Origin: Gonium pectorale | Taxonomy: Eukaryota; Chlorophyta; Chlorophyceae; Chlamydomonadales; Volvocaceae | Assembly: GCA_001584585.1 (NCBI GenBank) | Contig: LSYV01000011.1 | Span: forward strand, 840,383-863,202 | Length of the DNA stretch: 22,820 nt | Direction of reading: 5' to 3' | Shown: in pieces, positions 17,565-22,820 of the stretch | Numbering within the stretch: the stretch's first letter is position 1 | Layout: each line of letters begins with the position of its first letter | Position numbers and translations under genes: made by a program | Notes under the pieces: generated by a model | Told to the model about the DNA's origin: nothing | Seen by the model: only the letters and a program-made list of their open reading frames with translations | The model's database searches: none

Positions 17565-20524
17565 ATGGATATCACACGGATCCTCTCCTCTCACCTGATG
17601 CGACGTGGAAGGTCGGTCACATCAATGCTCAGCAGTGCTCGGGGAAGCTTGGGGGCAGCGGCCTCCACATTGGAGCACGCACAAAGGTCGATCACCCGTG
17701 AGAACATCACCACAAATGGACTCCACCCGGACACTGCGTCCTCGTTCTCGGAATCCGAACCCGATGGCACCTTGCCGCCGGGCTCGCCGCCTTCGTCAAT
17801 CAGCCCAGCTGCCAGCCATCCAGCGGCTTCTTGCTCGCGTGGCTCCAGCTCGAGTGCATCGGTCCTCATGGAGGACCTGGCCAGGGCGGAAGCCAGGGCA
17901 GCCGGCCAGAAAACGTCGGAGAATAATCGCTCGGGGGTTGGGCCTGGCGCGGAGCACGCTGAGCAGCACGGCGATCAGCAGGACTACGACACCGGCCCAG
18001 ACTTTGACGAGACAATCTTCCTGTGAGTATGAAGCTTCGGTTGCTAGGAACAGTCCTTCCAGTTCCTCCTTGATGGGCGTGGCCGCTTTAGGGCTCCTCA
18101 AGAATTTGCGAGCCCTGAACCACATTGTGTTTGCACCGGATGCTGCTGCTTCATATCGGTAATGATGATCTTACCCCCTATCTGCCTACAAACGTCTCTC
18201 GTATGACACGCACAGCACGGCTATCCTGGTGGCGAGCATCGTGGTCGCTCCCCTGGCATTCCGCCTGCTGGAGGACGTCACTGAGGCGGTGGCGCTCGCG
18301 TGCGACTACGTTCGGAGGCTCCGGGTGGTGCCCTTTACCGGCCGCGTCCACTGCGCGGTGCTGCCACCGGAACTGCAGCGCCAATTGGAGGCGCAGCTGC
18401 AGGCCGAACTCTCGACCCAGAAGCCCCCTGAGGAGATGAGCAAGGAGGAGCTGGCGGAGGTGCGCGGGCGTTCCAGCAGCTCGACAAGCCTGTGAGCTTA
18501 AACTCTGTATGTGCTGTGAAGCACATGCAGCGTGTGTCCCCTTGATGCTGGAGCATTCCAGCTGGTTTTAAAGCACGTTCGCACTTAATCCCGGCGCCTG
18601 AGAGCTGTGCAGACTTTGGGGAATCTCAACCGGTATATACTGGTACCCTGGGTGCACTGATGGCCCACGTTCTGCCATCATGTCCGTGCTCGCTCGTTGC
18701 TGGCCCGACCGCGCAGGCCATCCAGCACAAGGGCCTGATCACGTTCGAGCCACTCCCGAGCGACGACCCTGTGTCGCAGCGGCTCCAGGAGGTCGGGCAG
18801 AGAGTCCTGGCGGCAGCGGTCAAGCTCTCCGGCGGCAAGCCCGGAGACGACGGCCGCCTCGATGTGACGTTCGTCGCCGCAGACAAGTTGGTTGGCAAGG
18901 CGGTCTTGGGCTTCGTCACCGCCGACAAACAGGTGAGAGCGCGCTCGGCCGCCGCGGCCAGCAGGGTACCTGGGTTGGACCCACCCACCGGTATCACTAC
19001 TTTCAGCCGGGGCACCCGCCTCTGCCGGTGTACCCATGTGCGCGTCCCCGGATGCAACGAACCGCAGGTGGTTGTGGACGCGACTTTGGTGCGCAGCTGC
19101 ATGGAGTTCGACGTCTGGGACTTGCTGGCCAACCTCCTTGCCCACGAGTTGGGCCACTTGGTGGCGGACCACCCGGTGAGATCGTTTGGCACAGTGCGTG
19201 CAGCTCATTGCTGCATCCCAGCGCAAACCTTGTTACCTCGGTCCCTTGCCTGGCAGCATGATATGGATGCGACTAGTACGCAGGAAGGGGGGGCACCTCT
19301 ACGGGCATAAACGCACAGGACAGTGCGTTCCACACAAGGTTGAACCGTGCCTCCTTACCCGACGTGTGGAGCGCAGATGTCACGCACAACGTAACGCGTT
19401 CCCACAATGCTGTGCACCACTCGCATAGACTGACCGGACCCTCACGCACGCCCATCAGGTCGATCTGGAGCTGGTGAAAGCGACCCTGGCGGCCGACTCC
19501 AAGTTTGCCGACCCCATCATCGCGCTGCGGGCGCGGGCGCACGAGCTGCTGTCGTACGCGCCCGTGACGGTCAACACCTTCATGCGCGAGTGGGTGCCGC
19601 TGCCGCTAACGCCGCTCGCACTGTGGCACTCTGTTTCTCTGCCCAGCACAGCTTCAATAGCATGGCCAGCAGGTTGCTGTGCCTTTTGACTTGCCTAGCT
19701 GCGCCGCCCGCCCCTTCCCCACCCGTACAGACTTGAGTACGAGGCGGACCGCCTGGGCGCCGCCATTGCGGCCCTCGCGGGCTACAACCCGATGGGAGCG
19801 GAGCGTCTGTACACCGTGCTCGGGAAGATCGTGCAAGATGTCTCCGTTGCACAACTTGAAGCTCACTGCAAGGTGCGGTGCAACTCAACATGTCATGAGA
19901 ACTGCCTACCAGATCCACTTAACGCCGGCGGTCGTATGTAGCTGCTCACGGTAGGGCATGGCTTAGGGCACAATCCCGATTACCGTATCCTTGCCCCTCC
20001 CGATGGACTTATCAGGCTGAGGGTGGGCTCAAGGGTGTGGACTTCGAACAACTCAACATCGACAGCACGCACCCAAGCTCGTCCCAGCGGGTGCAGGCGC
20101 TCCGGCGACACATGCCCGCGGCCAAGCGAATCTACGAGGACGTCGGTACGTGCGTGCGGCCGGTTTTGCACGGCAGCTAGCTAACTGCTACTTGGAGAAG
20201 AGCATAAGCACATGTTCTGCGGACGTTTGCAGGTTGATGCGGTCCCTTGTGGATCCTTCAACGCGCTTAGCAGCCCGTGCACAACAAAATGAATGTTCCC
20301 TACATGCATGTGCAGCATTGGGCCACCCTTAAGCCCCCACTGTCCTGCCCCATGGCGCCGTGGACCTTGTCCCTGCAGAATTTTCGTAGTGCGGCGCTTG
20401 GCCAAGCTTGTCTAAAAGTTACAATTATGTGCCCTTGTATTCGCCCTCCGCAGTGGCCGGCCGGGACCCGATGTCCGCTCCCGAGTTCCATCCGCGGGCG
20501 TGCGTGACGGAGCTGGGGCCCTGA
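17565..20524 (+). CDS. OMA1: OMA1-like M48 zinc metalloprotease
   Basis: OMA1 is a membrane-bound metalloprotease of the mitochondrial inner membrane that processes membrane proteins under stress. Nine exons fit by phase: 17565-18022, 18063-18158, 18216-18459, 18717-18932, 19068-19175, 19459-19589, 19731-19872, 20016-20145 and 20454-20524, giving 531 residues and a TGA. An in-frame stop (17559-17561) precedes the ATG. The N-terminus (RILSSHLMRRGRSVTSMLSS) looks like an organelle transit peptide and is followed by a Ser-rich linker. A hydrophobic segment, TAILVASIVVAPLAFRLL, lies at about residues 186-203. VVPFTGRVH matches the P.TGR motif before the OMA1 catalytic domain. HELGH lies at 364-368 with catalytic E365. 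ExxAD (E420, in LEYEADRLG) supplies the third zinc ligand. STHPSS..R near the end matches the family's TH-P motif. The mitochondrial site is inferred; a chloroplast site is possible. No TGTAA was found downstream. Confidence 0.85.
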
Positions 20525-22029
20525 GCTGCACAGCAAGCAACGGAGCTGGTTGGCTGCTGGAGAGGCTGGAGCAACGCGGCCGCACGTGCGCAGTGCTTGA
20601 GGTCGAAGGCAGGGTGCACACGTGCACCAGGGTGCCGGGCCTTGAACTAGTGATACACATGGGTTAATACGGGATCTGCCTTGTGGGCCTGACCTTGGGC
20701 TTACTCAGCCAGCTGACATCTTGACTGTGTATCTTCGTGATCCCATAGCTACCGTGTCCATCCAGCCCCAGGCAATCCCTACTTCCGGCAAGGAACCTTG
20801 GCTCCCGTGCAGCTTGATCCCCGCATCGCTTGCATTTGTTGAGCGGGTGTGCAGGCTTCTCGGCCGCAGTAGTGCAACGCACGGTCGAAAGCATATTGTA
20901 TGCCTTCTTGGGCTGTCGGATAACTTATTACGCGTTGCTACCTCGGATTGTGACAAGACGAGGACTCGTGTGTGTAGGCGGGTGGATAGGCTGCGCATGC
21001 ACAGGGGGCTTCCACGGCTGCGACGCCGACCCGTGGGTCATTATCAAAGGCGTGTGCGGGCATGTATAACGCTGCGAGCACAGATTCTCGCGCTGACCAT
21101 CCTGCACTGTCGTAAGCTTGTATCTTCATTGTAGCAGTTGGGTAGAGGCTCGGAAGAGATAGCAGGTTGTCATGCGCAAGGGGCTGCGGCGCAGCGAGTA
21201 ACTGCGGCTCCTACGTGCACAACAAGCCAGCCATCCAGCGCCGCCAGATTGGTGACATGGTCCCGCAGCTAGTGATATGTGGGTGCTGAATAGCGCATAC
21301 GGCGCGCACGAGTCATACAGGTCCACCTTCCAGGAGTTCAGCGCCGCAAAGCCATCACTAAACACTACGGTCAGCCAAGCGATGGGCTAAAGGCCGTAGG
21401 AGCAGCCGTCACGGGCTTTACTGCACATCGTGGGTGTATCCACCCTCCGAAGACCGCCTTGCCTCTAAGGACATACACACCCGAAGGTGCGACGTTGCCA
21501 GTAGGGCGCCGGGTACATTGCATGGCGGGCGACGGAGTCGAGCACACGGACCCTTCCGCTTTGGGGCAGCGGCTAGGTTACCTGGTGAGATGTGAGAACG
21601 GCAGAGCCGGCGGGCTCTGTGTTCGTCGTTACCGGTCCATCTACGGCCAGAGGTTCCTGTTACAGTTACGCTGCAGCGCTCAGCCCACCGCTCGTGGCCG
21701 CCGTGCGGCGTAGCACAGACCTGAAAGGATGACAAAGAGGACGTGCTGGACGTGCTGCAGCGGGAGACCGTTGCGACGAGCCGCCAGAGGCACAGGGCCA
21801 CAAAGCGGCCCGTTGTCGCAAGCAGGCGCAACGGTTTGCTATCTTGAGTAGTGATGGCGGTTTCGAGTCGTGGACGAATCCAAAAAATCTGCACTTATGT
21901 CTTGGTGTGCGCGGCATCGCATCGGTAGTGCTGTTGCCTCGTGGATCTTGGGCATAAAGCGGCGAGGGGGCGTGCAAGGCGCAGGTATAACTGCGCATCC
22001 TTCTCCAACATCTAGTTGAAGGAGCCGCT

Positions 22030-22059
22030 GCTTCACAGCAAAATGTTTTACTGTGAAGC
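22030..22059. repeat. 30-bp near-perfect palindrome
   Basis: The arms GCTTCACAG (22030-22038) and CTGTGAAGC (22051-22059) are exact reverse complements. Inside them AAAA and TTTT pair again around a central TG, with a single C/A mismatch. It could form a hairpin or cruciform. No gene context explains it. Confidence 0.85.
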
Positions 22060-22224
22060 AAATCTATCACAGGCTGCAACTGACGGTTCAGGGCCAATCA
22101 CGTCGCTCCGGCTGGGCTTGGCTTGGCTGGCCGGTGGGCACTCGATGCCTCTGCATGCGGAGCGGCCATCCGCAAACCGGCAGCAGGGAAGGTTCTGGAC
22201 TCGCCGCCGGATCGCGGCATCACC

Positions 22225-22266
22225 AAAACCGGTGTGCTCACTTCAACATAACCGAGTTCCGGTTTT
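22225..22266. repeat. Inverted repeat AAAACCGG / CCGGTTTT
   Basis: Eight-base exact arms at 22225-22232 and 22259-22266 are separated by 26 bases. The arms are short, so chance is possible. Confidence 0.6.
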
Positions 22267-22820
22267 CGCCAACGTTTGTATCACCAGAGGAGGATGGGCC
22301 GTGGCGATACGATTACGGCAGTTCTTGATCTCTTATGTGGCGTGGCCCGCCAGTGGACGCAGCAGCACGCGCCGCATACGCAGTCGCTGAATGCACACGT
22401 GGTCCCCGATGGGCCTAACACTCTTCCTGGCCACGGACGCGCCCCGCGTACCCGCGACAAATAGACAGTACCCGGCACTGGAATGCAGGGCAAGCGCAGA
22501 CGTTGCAGCACACGTCTCCGCCCCCTGGCAGACAGACAGACTTCGTTACAGTACCCCCGACGCTGGGAGACCCGGCCTGTCACCGGGGAATTACTGCGAA
22601 AGTACGGGCAGCAAGGCAGCACCAGCAGGCAAACCAAGCAATGAAACAGTGGCCTAGCGCTCAACCACGTCAGGGGGGCCGCTGTCGTATTCGTTTGGTG
22701 TACATGTTCATTTCACGGTCCTTTTGACACGTGTGTGTATGCGTGTGTTGTACGGTGTACGGCGCTGTTGTGATTGTCGTGCAGATCTTGGGTATTTAGC
22801 GTCGCCGCGCTTGTGTCGCG

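Larger units (their letters stand above)
20525..22820. other. Region downstream of the OMA1-like gene, no gene recognised
   Basis: The start should be the 3' UTR of the metalloprotease gene, although no plus-strand TGTAA appears up to the window end. The open frames (longest about 158 codons) lack known motifs and coherent splice sites. GC content is lower than at the window's left end. Two inverted repeats (22030-22059 and 22225-22266) and a GT-rich stretch at about 22728-22760 are the only structured elements seen. Confidence 0.45.

Noticed and set aside
20830..21069. Small Cys-rich plus-strand frame
   Set aside because: It lacks a signal peptide, a conserved pattern and transcript signals, so chance cannot be excluded.
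1..22820. tRNA or rRNA genes
   Set aside because: I found no credible tRNA arm sets or rRNA motifs on either strand by eye. Isolated GGATTCGATC-like strings at about 8271 lack the paired stems.

Overview
The window reads as nuclear DNA of a volvocine or Chlamydomonas-like green alga. It is GC-rich. Its genes are split into short exons with GTGCGY, GTGAGY or GTACGT donors and pyrimidine-rich tracts ending in CAG. TGTAA, the usual poly(A) signal of these algae, follows some genes. One gene carries a Ser-Pro-rich segment typical of algal extracellular-matrix glycoproteins. I have no database support for the species.

Layout. (1) 1-2736, plus strand: the 3' part of an unrecognised gene whose product ends in an Asp-rich tract followed by a Lys/Ala/Gly repeat tail. 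(2) 2737-5158: a convergent intergenic stretch with poly(A) signals for both strands. (3) 5159-5518, minus strand: a two-exon gene for DSS1/SEM1, a small acidic subunit of the 26S proteasome lid. (4) About 6448-9946, minus strand: a gene with two tandem Cys-rich domains, an in-frame TAG inside the second domain, and a tandem repeat of poly(A) signals in one intron. Its 5' exon at 9500-9946 is only tentatively connected. (5) 10104-14660, plus strand, head-to-head with the previous gene across 157 bp: a predicted secreted protein with a signal peptide, a (Ser)Pro-rich spacer interrupted by a one-base frameshift, and six tandem copies of a ~135-residue domain, five of them spaced exactly 498 bp apart. 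(6) 14661-17564: no gene recognised, but an imperfect inverted repeat and other small repeats. (7) 17565-20524, plus strand: a nine-exon gene for an OMA1-like M48 zinc metalloprotease with a complete HExxH and ExxAD active site. (8) 20525-22820: no gene recognised; two inverted repeats.

The genes do not form a pathway. Two (DSS1 and OMA1) are conserved eukaryotic protein quality-control genes. The Cys-rich-domain gene and the six-repeat secreted gene look lineage-specific and are the most interesting part. Exon boundaries were derived by hand from splice consensus and reading-frame phase. They agree in phase throughout the DSS1 and OMA1 genes and through the last six exons of the Cys-rich gene.
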